Position numbers and translations under genes: made by a program. 64,000 bases of DNA, taken from the NCBI GenBank assembly GCA_038501625.1, contig JAZAYU010000019.1, positions 5,086,324 through 5,150,323 on the forward strand. Reading direction: 5' to 3'. The notes under the pieces were generated by a model. That model did not search any database and had not been told where the DNA came from. It saw only the letters and a list, made by a program, of their open reading frames with translations. This DNA comes from Corbicula japonica (taxonomy: Eukaryota > Mollusca > Bivalvia > Venerida > Cyrenidae). Positions 11,335 to 22,421 of this stretch are shown here, in pieces. How positions within the stretch are numbered: position 1 is the first letter of the stretch; each line of letters starts with the position of its first letter.

Positions 11335-11725
11335 AAAATAGAAATATATTTCACCGAGTAAGTTTCGGAATTCGTATTTTCACGAGTGGCGGAGCCACGA
11401 GTGAAAATACATAATTCCGGAGCTCACGAGTGAATTATATTTCTATCTATTACTGGTAAAAAACAAATTTTCTTTTATTTTATGCTTTTCGGTCACAACT
11501 TGCGTGAAGTCGACAGAAAAATTGCATAAATGGCACCAAAAACGTTTGTGTATCACGTTACGTCATCCCGTTTTTAAACGTTCTCATTCGGAATATTATG
11601 TGCTTTGGGTACCAACGCTTAAAACAGTGAATATTAAAAAGATATTCCACTGTTTGAAAACAGGGAAATACCACTTTTATTTCAGTGAGAAAATTCTATA
11701 ATTCACTGGAAAGCATAAAATAAAA
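11335..11725 (+). mobile_element. Family D element with fold-back end
   Basis: The left part (11341-11443) is an imperfect inverted repeat. Its centre, 11372-11409, has GTATTTTCAC and GTGAAAATAC arms around a GTGGC/GCCAC stem. The body runs from ACTGGTAAAAAACAAATTTT and ends TAATTCACTGGAAAGC. TTTTATTTTATGCTTTTC and GAAAGCATAAAATAAAAT form terminal repeats of the body. The 65-codon frame inside is not conserved in other copies. Confidence 0.65.
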
Positions 11726-11884
11726 TAGCTTCTTAACACCTTTATGAGAACTTGTGACTTATTTATAATATATTGGCATAATGTTGAGCGACATTCCAAT
11801 AACCTGGTCACAGATGGCAGATATTTGATCTTAATAAATGTCTAGCTCAGTGTGATTGTTTCTTAAATCATTACAGTGAAAGCA

Positions 11885-12050
11885 TTTATTTTCGTAGGCT
11901 GAAAGTTTCGTGGTTTTCGGTAAAACGGCATATTGGTTTGTTAATTCGTGTTTTTTTTTCGTTTTCCATGTTTTCCACGTGTGTAAGGTATGCATGTTTG
12001 TATATAATTAATGTGTTTTGTTATTATTTTAATATCGTGGATCGATCCGT
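11885..12050. repeat. Family F repeat
   Basis: Contains TTTCGTGGTTTTCGGTAAAA, CGGCATATTGG, TTAATTCGTG, TTTTCGTTTTCC and ATCGTGGATCGATCC. Same order as the copies at 61250 and 55965. Confidence 0.55.
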
Positions 12051-13233
12051 ACATGAAAATCTGGACTAGCAATGAGGTTTCGTTGAATATATTTTTGAAG
12101 AATGATGTCTTTTCTAAAATGTATGCGCTAAATTCAACTTATCAGACAGCAAATGGTATTTATACATGTATACCAAATGTATTCACTCATAAGGTGACTG
12201 CATTCGTTATATTGTGTGAAAGAGTAGTCGTTTTTTAAAGTTCATGGGGCACCGATGATACATGTAAACTATCCATATATTAGTATTTGATTTTATTACC
12301 TGCAATACAACAGCACAGTCATCAAGAAATAAATTATTCAAGAAACGTCAAGAAAATCTGTGAGAGAGATTAAGACGTTAATAATGTAATCAATCTCTTC
12401 AAATAGAAGCCTTTCCAAGTCTTTATAGTTATTTGTTTAATTTATTTAAAGTTGGCGAAAATGATGGAGGATCGATGGAAAAAGACACGGTGGAAAAAAG
12501 GATTGTCGTAAACTATTTTGTTTGCCAACTGACGAAAAAAATATATAGCACATAAATGATAAATATGTTATTTTCATAATTATAATTACTTTTATTATTT
12601 TTTTACTTTTATTATTTATAAATTTTAAAAAATCGCTTAAAATTGTATGCCAATACGTCCACTTGGCTAATTGCGACAATAAATAGGTTCAATCTGTTTG
12701 GTGTTGTTCATTGTCACAATTAGCCAAAAGTGTTATTTTTGGTTTTTGGGGTAATGTCTCTATTGCGCAATAACTTTCTTATTATACAATTAATTTTCAC
12801 TATTTCGATATCTAAATGACCGCAATGCATTCGGTTTTATGCCACTGGAAAAATATTTATATGAAATATATTTTCCTTGTTAAAATGCAATTATACCGAC
12901 CGTGCGTTTTCATTGTCCTTAAGCATTATATTTGTCTCGTGAATATTTTGTTGGTTTTGTTATATTTATTTGCTCGAGTCCATGTTTATTATTTTCAACA
13001 TATATGTTGTGTTCCTCATATTTACATGTGTTCGTGTATTGAGTGTCTGAATAAAATCTCTTCAAATCTTTTGTAAAGAAAATTAACAAGTCTCTTGATG
13101 CTCTTAAGCGTTTATATAGCAGTATCTATTGTTTTGGTGTCACTGTTTGATGCGAGAGCTAGCAAGGCGTGCTTGATTTATTACAGAACAATGACCTAGA
13201 TATACATCAATAGTACATACATGTAAACACATT
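12051..13233. other. No convincing gene
   Basis: Only short chance frames (75-86 codons), rich in Phe, Ile, Lys and Tyr as expected from AT-rich DNA. No repeat family match. Confidence 0.4.
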
Positions 13234-13257
13234 AACAACAACAACAACAACAACAAC
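13234..13257 (+). repeat. (AAC)n microsatellite
   Basis: Eight uninterrupted AAC units. Confidence 0.9.
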
Positions 13258-13586
13258 TACCATTTATTGCATTTCACCATTTACATGGGTTTGGCTAAGA
13301 ACAGAAAAAACATATAGATTACAGTGCTAACATGCTAAGTTTTAAACAAATAATAGAAAATACAACAACAATTGAAGAGCATAATTATGTTCACAGTAGT
13401 CAAAATAAACATATTATATTATTAACTTGGACTCAGCTCGATAAAATTATATAACAAACGTAACACTCCTTATAAATCAACATCTGAGTTGACAAAACAG
13501 ATAAAACAAACATGTATAGTTCATTCCATTGATGTCCCAAAAATAAGATATATGCCATTACTTAGAAGACTGAACCCATTTTTTTC

Positions 13587-15020
13587 ACAAAATTAGAAAA
13601 ATCAACCAACGTGATCAATACACAGGAGTAAATTGAGTGGTTTGTAAACTATGTAAATTAGAAAAATCAATAAACATGATCAATACACAGGAGTATATTG
13701 AGTGGTTTGTAAACTATGTAAATTAGAAAAATCAATAAACATGATCAATACACAGGAGTAAATTGAGTGGTTTGTAAACTATGTAAATTAGAAAAATCAA
13801 CCAACGTGATCAATACACAGGAGTAAATTGAGTGGTTTGTAAACTATGTAAATTAGAAAAATCAACCAACATGATCAATACACAGGAGTAAATTGAGTGG
13901 TTTGTAAACTATGTAAATTAGAAAAATCAATAAACATGATCAATACACAGGAGTAAATTGAGTGGTTTGTAAACTATGTAAATTAGAAAAATCAACCAAC
14001 GTGATCAATACACAGGAGTAAATTGAGTGGTTTGTAAACTATGTAAATTAGAAAAAATCAATAAACATGATCAATACACAGGAGTAAATTGAGTGGTTTG
14101 TAAACTATGTAAATTAGAAAATTCAACCAACGTGATCAATACACAGGAGTAAATTGAGTGGTTTGTAAACTATGTAAATTAGAAAAATCAATAAACATGA
14201 TCAATACACAGGAGTAAATTGAGTGGTTTGTAAACTATGTAAATTAGAAAAATCAATAAACATGATCAATACACAGGAGTAAATTGAGTGGTTTGTAAAC
14301 TATGTAAATTAGAAAAATCAATAAACATGATCAATACACAGGAGTAAATTGAGTGGTTTGTAAAGTTTGTAAATTAGAAAAGTCAATAAACATGATCAAT
14401 ACACAGGAGTAAATTGAGTGGTTTGTAAACTATGTAAATTAGAAAAATCAATAAACATGATCAATACACAGGAGTAAATTGAGTGGTTTGTAAACTATGT
14501 AAATTAGAAAAATCAACGAACGTGATCAATACACAGGAGTTAATTGAGTGGTTTGTAAACTATGTAAATTAGAAAAATCAACCAACATGATCAATACACA
14601 GGAGTAAATTGAGTGGTTTGTAAACTATGTAAATTAGAAAAATCAATAAACATGATCAATACACAGGAGTAAATTGAGTGGTTTGTAAACTATGTAAATT
14701 AGACAATCAATAAACATGATCAATACACAGGAGTAAATTGAGTGGTTTGTAAAGTTTGTAAATTAGAAAAGTCAATAAACATGATCAATACACAGGAGTA
14801 AATTGAGTGGTTTGTAAACTATGTAAATTAGAAAAATCAATAAACATGATCAATACACAGGAGTAAATTGAGTGGTTTGTAAACTATGTAAATTAGAAAA
14901 ATCAACGAACGTGATCAATACACAGGAGTTAATTGAGTGGTTTGTAAACTATGTAAATTAGAAAAATCAACCAACATGATCAATACACAGGAGTAAATTG
15001 AGTGGTTTGTAAACTATGTA
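13587..15020 (+). repeat. 65-bp satellite array, about 22 units
   Basis: Unit landmarks: AAATTAGAAAAATCAA, a variable CCAACG/TAAACA/CGAACG block, TGATCAATACACAGGAG, TAAATTGAGTGGTTTG and TAAACTATGT. Successive starts at 13596, 13661 and 13726 fix the period at 65. Units are more than 90% identical by eye. Rare variants (AAAGTTTGT, CAACGAACG, GAGTTAATT) recur together 389 bases apart, showing block duplication. Unit length is not a multiple of 3 and no long frame crosses it. Confidence 0.95.
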
Positions 15021-15957
15021 AGAATCTCAGGTTTTATATTAGAGAAATTATTATTTACACGTGTGAAATAAGAAAGATTTTATTGTCAGGAAATATTGTA
15101 TAAATTGAATTGATGACTCTGATTAATTTTGTTTTGTTGCGTTTTAGTGTTTCCTACGTATTCAAAGACAGTAAGTATTATTAAGTTATGCATCATACTA
15201 AATCAACACTAGAACTCTTTAACATTGCATTTGCATGGGTAATAAGGATTAAAAAAAGTACTATATTTAGACGATAAATAATGAAAGTCAAGAGTATAAA
15301 CGGGTAAGTCAAGGAAAGAAAACCAACACATATTTGGGATGGAATGATATGAACTTTATTCAGCTTTACTTGTAGGTTTGCACACGTGTGAGTTAATCCA
15401 GACTATTTTAAATTCGCGGAGATAAGTTGGCTGACTACTACCGGTATATAGCGGAGATAAATGAGTGGCGAGTATTTGTAAGGTTGCAGTATCTAATTCT
15501 CTCATGTAAACCAAGTCATTAATAAATAATGATTGATAATTGAATCACTCTGTTCCCTAGATGGTGTCTTATTTAAACTTTGCAGACTTGTTTAATGTAG
15601 TTGGTCATTTGGGTGCTTCTCAAACAAGGCGATGTCCGTTAGAAGATTAAGGTACGGTTCTTATAATCATACACAATATAACCCAGAAACTCTCTGAAAA
15701 AGGTATGACTACCTACACTTCTAATATTTCATTATGAACACAATGAACAAAAATTATTACAGCACTTTCGTGACAGATTTTTGGCAAGGGAATTACACGT
15801 GACCTTTCAAAATAATATTTGTTAAGGTGCCATCGCATTTGTATTTCTATTTGCAATTTATCACAAAAACGAAGCAACACTAAACATCAATTTAATAGTC
15901 TGCATGAGAAATGAGGAATGACAACAATATCTAAGGTTCAATGTGAAGTATAATGTT
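15021..15957. other. No gene; a small family G-like patch
   Basis: Mostly unique AT-rich sequence. A CGCGGAGATAAG and GCGGAGATAAATG patch at about 15415-15465 resembles family G. Confidence 0.4.
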
Positions 15958-16070
15958 TGTCGAGTGTTTGTGTTGTCTTTTTGAAGTAATCGTATCTTAT
16001 AATTGTGCGCTCTTTCTCTTTCGTGTAGGGAGGCAGTGTTTTTTTTAATGTGGCAACATGATTTAATGTT
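15958..16070 (+). repeat. Family B, decayed fragment
   Basis: GTGTTTGTGTTGTCTTTTTG, GCGCTCTTTCTC, GGGAGGCAGTGTTTTTTTTA and ATGTGGCAA follow the order of the B right half. The terminal GATATGCAT is lost. Confidence 0.4.
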
Positions 16071-16149
16071 TTTCCATACTTGTTAAAATTATAGAAATAT
16101 GGTTTGTTAATCATTTAATTTGAAATTCATGGACATATAATTGTGACAT

Positions 16150-16376
16150 TTAACACAAGCAAGGGCAATAGTATAAACCTATTTTCGGGTGTTTTGACAT
16201 GTCAAGCATACATTAAAACCAGTCACCTGCTAATAGCAACCACCTGTCTTAAACAGCCCGTGTGATTATGTTCTAAACAGACATGTTGTTCTAATTTTTA
16301 CCTTTCTTTAACAGTCACCTGTATTAAGCAGCCACTTTTTGTGACTCCCTTGGGTGATTGCTTAATACAGGTTTGA
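16150..16376 (+). mobile_element. Family H (pogo-like tips) MITE, degenerate
   Basis: Contains TAAAACCAGTCACCTGC, CACCTGTCTTAAACAG and, at the right end, CCTGTATTAAGCAGCC inverted against TGCTTAATACAGGTTTG, a hairpin at about 16317-16372. Its left flank (GCAAGGGCAATAGTATAAAC, then CGGGTGTTTTGA) also precedes the H copy at about 47966, so the element or its target is shared. Tips resemble pogo/Tigger-type CAGT...AACC ends. Confidence 0.5.
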
Positions 16377-16670
16377 TAGTATATCCAAAAAGTATAACAT
16401 AATGCATATGTATACAATGTACAGTTTTAAATCGCGTCAGTATAGTTTGCTTAGTGTGGATGTCTCCAACCAGCTCCGACCGTGTATAATGGGCCGCTTT
16501 AGGGAGAACAGACAAGAAGACAGAATCGTTTCTCAAATCAGCACTAGGTAAAACTAAAACGCAACAAAACAAAACTGATCGAATACCTCTAAATCAAATT
16601 GCAGGTATATGTAAATAAAGCCCACAAAATGGATTTTCTCATTTTTCAATGAAATTGGCTTTATAAAAAA

Positions 16671-16712
16671 TGATAGTGCCTCTAGCTGGGAGCGAACCCG
16701 CACCGTCAAGTT
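16671..16712 (-). mobile_element. Family A SINE, 3' fragment only
   Basis: On the minus strand this is GGTGCGGGTTCGCTCCCAGC plus the short tail. The sequence breaks off within the tRNA-like part. Confidence 0.6.
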
Positions 16713-17250
16713 ATGTAATGGTGTACTACTTAAGGATGTTCGCTACTTAAATTACACCTTCAACCTTCAGATTTCAAAATGTTACTACACCACTTTGAAG
16801 AAAACACAACAAACAAACAATACATCATAAACAAGTTTTAATTCAGTAAAAACATTCAATATATTAAATCGAATTTACCTTATGACATGGAGGGTATGTT
16901 TTTTGAATGGGCTATTTTTGATATGCCTATTTAACATTTTTTTCAGACACTGAACATCACTTTACTGACCTTTGTCATGACGAAGCATCTTTTCTGCTCT
17001 TATTGTTCCCATAATGCAAGTCTCTATTGTATTATTTCCTGCTTGTAAACCATCAGTAAACGTGGAATCCCAGGTGGTCAATAAATTGTGTTAAGTGGTA
17101 AAAAGGTCTGCTGTTATGTAACGAGAGAGGTGAAAGACGGATCAATCTAAACAATGTTGCCAAAGACAAATCCAGATGTCACATGGACTTTCGAGCTTTT
17201 AAACGATTATAAAGAAAAGATGCATTGCACATATAAACCTATGGTATGTT
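16713..17250. other. No gene seen
   Basis: Unique-looking AT-rich stretch between two family A insertions, with no frame of note. Confidence 0.4.
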
Positions 17251-17500
17251 AAACGATAGTGCCTCTGGCTGGGAGCGAACCCGCACCGTCACGGCGACAG
17301 CGCCTAACCCTGCAATTCCTGTGACGCAACCGATTGAGCTAACCAGGACAACCCCCAAAAAGTTTGATCGGATAGCCCTGATATACGTAACAATCACCGC
17401 ATGACATCGGTTACGGGTTTTTTAATGATAACAGTACTGACTATATGTACGGGGAGACATTTTACGACCGCCACACTGCACAAATGCGCTACTGTGAATA
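17251..17500 (-). mobile_element. Family A SINE, best full-length copy
   Basis: About 245 bp. On the minus strand: GTGTGGCGGTCGTAAAATG, GTCTCCCCGTACATATAGTC, GTACTGTTATCATTAAA, CGATGTCATGCGGTGATTG, ATATCAGGGCTATCCGATC, GGTTAGCTCAATCGGTTG (box A), GGGTTCGCTCCCAG (box B), then a short tail. The Pol III boxes sit in the last third, so the first 150 bases lie upstream of the internal promoter. No poly(A) tail. Confidence 0.8.
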
Positions 17501-18183
17501 AGGCTTCGAAAACATTGTAAATGGCGAAAACTGGTTATAATTTCAAAAATACATTTTTGGGGAAAATAAACATTGCCACATAGATTTTAGTGAAGAAATG
17601 TATTTATCTAGGGATGCACTAATGTTTGCGACCTCAACTTAGTCTACTTCATGTTCTAATTACTTGGCAAATAATAAAACAAAAGAAAAACCGTTTGCGT
17701 GAGAATTCTGAAATTCATGGACAATATACCAAAACAACTCACACCTGAAATAAGTATATGCTGGTCTACAATCATTAGTGGAAATGTGTATTTTCCCCAA
17801 AATTAATTTTTGAAATTTTAGCTAGATTTCGCCATTTGCAATATTTGCGAAGACTTAAAACAATTTTATTAACTTTCAAAATAATTAAAATAATTTCATT
17901 TTCATCTCTATAACTAATCAACTGCGCCAAATTTTCAGCATTTCTTTCATAGAAAACTAGGTCAACAGCTAACGCCGCAAAATAGTACTTAGTTATTACC
18001 AATATCAGCGTTTGTGAGCAGCTTCACCTCGCAATGCAAAATTTGCAATGTCGTCTGCTTAACTGTATGACGTAATTTCAACTTTCCAAAAGTATGTTTT
18101 CCCGCGACGCTCCCAATTAATGCGAACAGTATGCAAGGTATTATTAATTTGTTAACATTCGGCATGGAAAATAATTAGCTTAC
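17501..18183. other. No convincing gene
   Basis: A 75-codon minus-strand frame at 17775-18002 lacks recognisable features. No repeat family match. Confidence 0.4.
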
Positions 18184-18349
18184 CGGACGAAAGATTAAAA
18201 CGACAATTGATAAAAATCATATCGACGGTGTCTTCATTAAAATTTGCTCCTACAAAAATACATCTCCTAGTTCTTTGATCTGATTGCTGCTGATAGGCGC
18301 CCAAAGTGTGACAGTCAACAAAGATATCTGGCGTGCTGATCACGTTCAT
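18184..18349 (-). CDS. Exon-like frame ending in a splice donor, unknown product
   Basis: The minus-strand frame starts with ATG at 18349, just downstream of an in-frame stop, and reads about 55 codons of balanced composition (Asp, Asn, Cys and Arg rich, for example GANFNEDTVDMIFINC). It reaches a strong donor-like CCG|GTAAGC at 18184/18183. A plus-strand frame overlaps it. I cannot identify a family or a partner exon, so chance is quite possible. Confidence 0.18.
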
Positions 18350-18511
18350 CAGAAGTCATTAAGAGGAAATCTGATCGCCATATCTTCTTGTACATTTAAT
18401 TGTCGTCTTCATCAAAGAAAATGGCATTATTGGTTTGGCCTGAAGAAAAATCTTATATGTTATCTCATTTGTTAAAAAAGAAATTTGTCAGAAATTGCAC
18501 GAATACCATTT

Positions 18512-18712
18512 GGGCTTGTCACGGGAAAATGTGTCTCCGGCTTCGGGATACTGACGTTTAATTTTTGCAACAACATCACTAAGTAGAGCAGACGACATTG
18601 CTTTTTATGCATTTTAGTGTAAAAAAAACATTCTTTAGTCTAAAATGGTAAACAAAAATAGATAATCGAGAGCTATTTCCAAATATAGTAAAAACTTAAA
18701 TGACAAAATATA
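18512..18712 (+). mobile_element. Family E MITE, right end lost
   Basis: Left tip GGGCTTGTCACGGGAAAATG, then AGCAGACGACATTGC, TTATGCATTTTAGTG and TTTCCAAATATAGTAAAAAC. The right tip is missing after ATGACAAAATAT. Confidence 0.6.
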
Positions 18713-18785
18713 CCACTGAACACACATTCTACCCTGACGTGTTTCATTTTAAAAGTATTCCTGATTGCTTTATAATCGGATACTG

Positions 18786-19160
18786 GAAAAAAAGTAAAAT
18801 ATGCATAATATTAAATATCAGGAATCGCCACACTCACAAAACACAGCCTCCCCACGAAGCGAAAAAGATGAGAGGAAGAGAGAGAGCACGTTTGATATAA
18901 GTATGTCAATTCTAATAGGACGCAACAAACAAATAACAAAAAGACAACCTTTGGGGATACCGCCTTGGAACGGTCAGTGGCAAAACAAATTGACACTGGG
19001 GGTTTAAACCAGGTTCTAGGGTGCACCAACCTGACACTTGCCCCAACAGGTTCTCATATTATCAAACAAGTACAAGTTGTCTTGGTGAAATGACTCCAAC
19101 TCAACCATCAGCTCAACAATGTTGCATGCAAAAGCACACAAACATATAAAACATAAGAAC
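18786..19160 (-). repeat. Family B, near full-length copy
   Basis: On the plus strand it reads AATATCAGGAATCGCCACAC, GAAAAAGATGAGAGG, CGCCTTGGAACGGTCAGTGG, CTGGGGGTTTAAACCAGG, GTGCACCAACCTGACACTTG, AGTTGTCTTGGTGAAATG and TGCATGCAAAAGCACAC. The 68- and 72-codon frames here are shadows. Confidence 0.75.
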
Positions 19161-19554
19161 CACTAATAAATGACAAGTGGTGACTTATATTTGACGTGAC
19201 CTAAAACAGGAACTAATTGACGGTTTGTAATTAACCATTGCTAAAAGCATGGATAAAACACCATTAGCTTCTTGATGCATTTATGAACAATCTGTTATTG
19301 AACCTGCTATATTAATAGTACTGAGTGCAATTACAGTAACCTGGTCACAGGTGGTAGAAGATTGATCTCAATAAGCGTCTAGCAACAGCGTGGCATTAAT
19401 GTGCTCAAAATAGTTCTGTCATCCATCTTAATAATCTGTTTAACGTTGTCAGCGGTAATTTATTCATTTATATTAACGTATACATTTTCAAAGCTGACTT
19501 TCATGTTTTTATTTAGGTAAAATAGACGAAACAATTAATTAATAAGTAAAATTT
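19161..19554. other. No gene seen
   Basis: Short stretch with no frame. GCAATTACAGTAACCTGGTC near 19326 resembles CATTCCAATAACCTGGTC near 11795, and both are followed by similar GATCTTAATAA-type words, so a minor unclassified repeat may be present. Confidence 0.35.
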
Positions 19555-19970
19555 GCTTTGATTGAGCCCGTTCGTTGGCAATAATGAAAATTCATATTAC
19601 TGTCCACGCTTCCTAGCTCCGTGTTGTTTGGAATGCAAATAAGTAATTACACATGCCCTGCCGAACAATTTTTTTTAACAAAAAAGGGTAAATTTGCATA
19701 TCACGAATCGCCACTTTCAAAAAACACAGCCCCCTCCCCCAACGCAGCGAAAAGGAAAAAAGGAAAAGATAGCATGTGTTTATCAGTATGTCAAATTCAA
19801 ATAAGACACCACAAAAATTAACGAACAAGAGATACAATTAAAGGCGTTATTGATTCAAGCACTTAGTGAAAGTGCGGGGATATCTTTTAGAGCCGCTACA
19901 AGACACAAACTAATCTAGTGCGGTATTTAAAAAGATGATAAATTTACGAACACGACAGTTACTCAAACCT
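19555..19970 (+). repeat. Family C copy interrupted by a family B fragment
   Basis: Left part: GATTGAGCCCGTTCGTTGG, AATAATGAAAATTC and TTACTGTCCACGC. The right part from about 19850 has GTGCGGGGATATCTTTTAG, GCCGCTACAAGACACAAAC and ACGAACACGACAG. Family B sequence occupies 19684-19825 in between. Confidence 0.5.
19684..19825 (-). repeat. Family B, right-end fragment
   Basis: Plus strand: TTTGCATATCACGAATCGCC, AACGCAGCGAAAAGG, TCAGTATGTCAAATTC, AAGACACCAC, AAAAATTAACGAAC. About 140 bases of the B right end, lying within a C copy. Confidence 0.55.
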
Positions 19971-20054
19971 TTGTCGACTTATCCTCGAGGATATGCTCAA
20001 TAATATAAACTTTTCAGATATGTCACCGAAACTATGTTACCTGATGTTTCATAT

Positions 20055-20304
20055 GGGGCGCGTTACGGGAAAAGGTACTTTCGGTCATTTTTAGTGATAT
20101 TTTAGTTTTTACTAATTTTAGAAAGAACTTACAAATATAAATCAATTTGTTATTACTAAAATGTGACTTTATTACACATTTTGACAATAAAATGGTATTT
20201 TTACCGCGAAATGCATAATAAATAATGTGGTCTTCTCAAATTTATGACATCATTTCAAAAATGACGTCAACTGTCCGAAGGTACCTTTTCCCGTAACGCG
20301 CCCC
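20055..20304 (-). mobile_element. Family E MITE, complete, 250 bp
   Basis: The left end is GGGGCGCGTTACGGG and the right end is CCCGTAACGCGCCCC, a perfect 15-base terminal inverted repeat. Interior: ATTTTAGAAAGAACTTAC, TTTTGACAATAAAATGG, ACCGCGAAATGCATAATAA, ATGACGTCAACTGTCCG. Flanks are CATAT on the left and ATATAAT on the right, so any target duplication is short. No frame. Confidence 0.8.
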
Positions 20305-20612
20305 ATATAATTCGGGTTCAAGAAGCGTATAGAAATATGAGGAATAACAGAAACTTGTAAATTGCTAATGTCATGTACAATGGAATAAAGTCATTGTACA
20401 AGTAAATCAAGAAAAGCCCCATCTAGAACAATACTTTAGCGTTTGAACATCAGTCATCTTTTGTTCTATAACAAAAGGAAAGTCGCTCTTTTGACAAGAT
20501 TTATGGACCACCGGGGAATTCTTTTCTTGCAGAATGATTTTATTACAGGCAATAAAAAAGTAAATCTAGAAAAACAATCGACAAGCAAACAAGGGAGATT
20601 CAGACTTATTAC

Positions 20613-20861
20613 GGGGCGCGTCACGGGAAAAGGTACCTTTGGACAGTTGACGTCAATCCTTGAAATGACGTCACTAAGTTGAGTAGGCGACGATTTTTGT
20701 TATGCATTTCGCGGTAAAAATAAAATTATGTTGTCAAAATGTGTAACAAAATGGCCAATATGTTATGAGAAAATAGGTAATTATAAGATCTTTCCAAATA
20801 TAGTTACAACTAAAAATTCTAAAAAATATGACCGAAGAGACATTTTTCCGTGACGTGTCCC
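20613..20861 (+). mobile_element. Family E MITE, complete, opposite orientation
   Basis: GGGGCGCGTCACGGG at the left, with a decayed right tip near CCGTGACGTGTCCC. Interior: TTGACGTCAATCCTTG, AAATGACGTCACTAAG, ATGCATTTCGCGGTAAAAA, TATGACCGAAGAGAC. It lies 308 bases from the complete copy at 20055, in inverted orientation, and its right end runs into a 37-bp tandem array. Confidence 0.75.
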
Positions 20862-21064
20862 ATATAATATCTCCTATAAGACCCCCGTGAAGTGCCCCAT
20901 ATAATATCTCCTATAAGACCCCCGTGAAGTGCCCCATATAATATCTCCTATAAGACCTTCGTGAAGTGCCCCATATAATATCTCCTATAAAACCCCCGTG
21001 AAGTGCCCCATATAATATCTCCTATAAGACCCCCGTGAAGTGTACCATATAATATCTCCTATAA
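20858..21064 (+). repeat. 37-bp minisatellite at the end of a family E element
   Basis: CCCCATATAATATCTCC, TATAAGACCCC and CGTGAAGTG repeat with starts at 20858, 20895, 20932, 20969, 21006 and 21043 (period 37, about 5.5 units). The CGTGAAGTGCCCCAT part equals the E terminus, so the unit looks like an E tip plus flanking DNA amplified in tandem. Confidence 0.9.
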
Positions 21065-22029
21065 GAACAGATAGCTCAGAATGGTTCAAGTCTCTAAAAA
21101 TAATGTAAAACTTGGTATTTGATTCCCATAGCGTTCTAGTCTTAAAAATAAATGCAAATTTTTTTCGACGTGTCCGGGTGAATAGCTTTGATTTGATTGA
21201 AATCAATCACACGATATTTATCTAGAAAACAATTAAGCAATTATTGTGTTGTTGTTGTACCTTTTTAAGAAAGAAAATTAATTTCTCAATAGTAATACGC
21301 TTTTTAATTTTAACATTTTTGTTTGCCTTATAGCGCATCAATTTACTGTTTTCATGTCAAAGTTCTATAATGTTCATTTCCGACATTTGATGTACTCGTA
21401 TAAAATGTGTAATGTTTACTTTTGTCGATATTTGTCTGCGCGCATCCCGGGCCATGTGGCATGGGTTGTATTATGCACTGGTCATAAACTGGCCATGCAC
21501 TGGCTCAGACAGACCGAGTCTGCAATACTGTTTAGTGTCAAAGTTACAGTTTCATTTATTTCACAACACTGCAGATTGCCCTTATTTTTATGTCAGTATA
21601 ACAAAAAAGTGGGAAAAATTCGTTTTGTAAGTATTCGTAGCCAAATACACTATAATCTATCATGGAGAAATATGGAGTAAAACGAAAAAATAAGCCACAA
21701 TTGCAAGTTAATTCACAATGTGCTTTTCCAACAACGATTTGCAACAAAAGATAATAAATTTGAAAACTAAATAACAGTTTTCGTCATGTATCATTCTCTG
21801 TCATATATTCCATGTAATCGGCATCAACCAAACAAATATGTCTTGAAGCCAGACGAATAAAATCCTCATATAGAAATCAACTTAATTATCTTGGTTTCGG
21901 AAGATGTGAAGCCTTTGAAATTTATTATTATAATACTTTGATGAGCATCGAATTCAATACGAATCTGAAATTCAACTTTGTATACAAAAAGATAAAAAAA
22001 GAAAGAAATTTGAACACGATAACAATCGT
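21065..22029. other. No convincing gene; a GC-richer patch at about 21430-21600
   Basis: The patch (GGGCCATGTGGCATGGG, ATGCACTGG twice) carries overlapping frames of 108 and 72 codons on the plus strand and 63 on the minus strand. Several frames open at once suggests low stop density from composition rather than a gene. No recognisable domain. Confidence 0.35.
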
Positions 22030-22269
22030 TATATTGCAGGCTCTATTTGATGGAGCCTGTTCATGAGCAGAAATGAAAAATGGTATTGCCTCAACCTGGG
22101 AGCGAACCCGCACCGTCATGGCGACAGCCCTATAGATCCGACAACGTACCCTTTTAAGCTAACCGGGACAACCCCCAAACAAAGTTGATCAAATAGCCCT
22201 GATATACGATCCATCTCTGCATGACATCGGTAACGGGTTATTTTACTGATAACAGTACTGACTATATGG
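22030..22269 (-). mobile_element. Family A SINE with a family C stub
   Basis: 22030-22074 is a C stub (GGCTCTATTTGATGGAGCC). From 22075 a minus-strand A copy shows GCGGGTTCGCTCCCAGG (box B), GTTGTCCCGGTTAGCTTAA (box A region), GGGCTATTTGATCAAC and CAGTACTGTTATCAG. It stops near 22269, before the GGGGAGAC and GTGTGGCGG left end. Confidence 0.7.
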
Positions 22270-22421
22270 AATGAGCAGAAATGAGCAGAAAGTGCATATA
22301 ACTGTTCACTCTGCATTATAAAAACGGACACGGAGTACATGTATATCTTGAAACGCATCACCTTCAAAACAGTAAAATTAAAATCTGGATAAGAATCTTG
22401 AAGCTCGATTTGTTCATTTAA

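Noticed and set aside
13587..15020. A CRISPR array
   Set aside because: Units are contiguous 65-bp repeats without unique spacers, and the genome is eukaryotic.
21354..21680. 108-codon plus frame
   Set aside because: Overlapping frames on both strands are also open, there is no recognisable domain, and the length is near chance for the composition.
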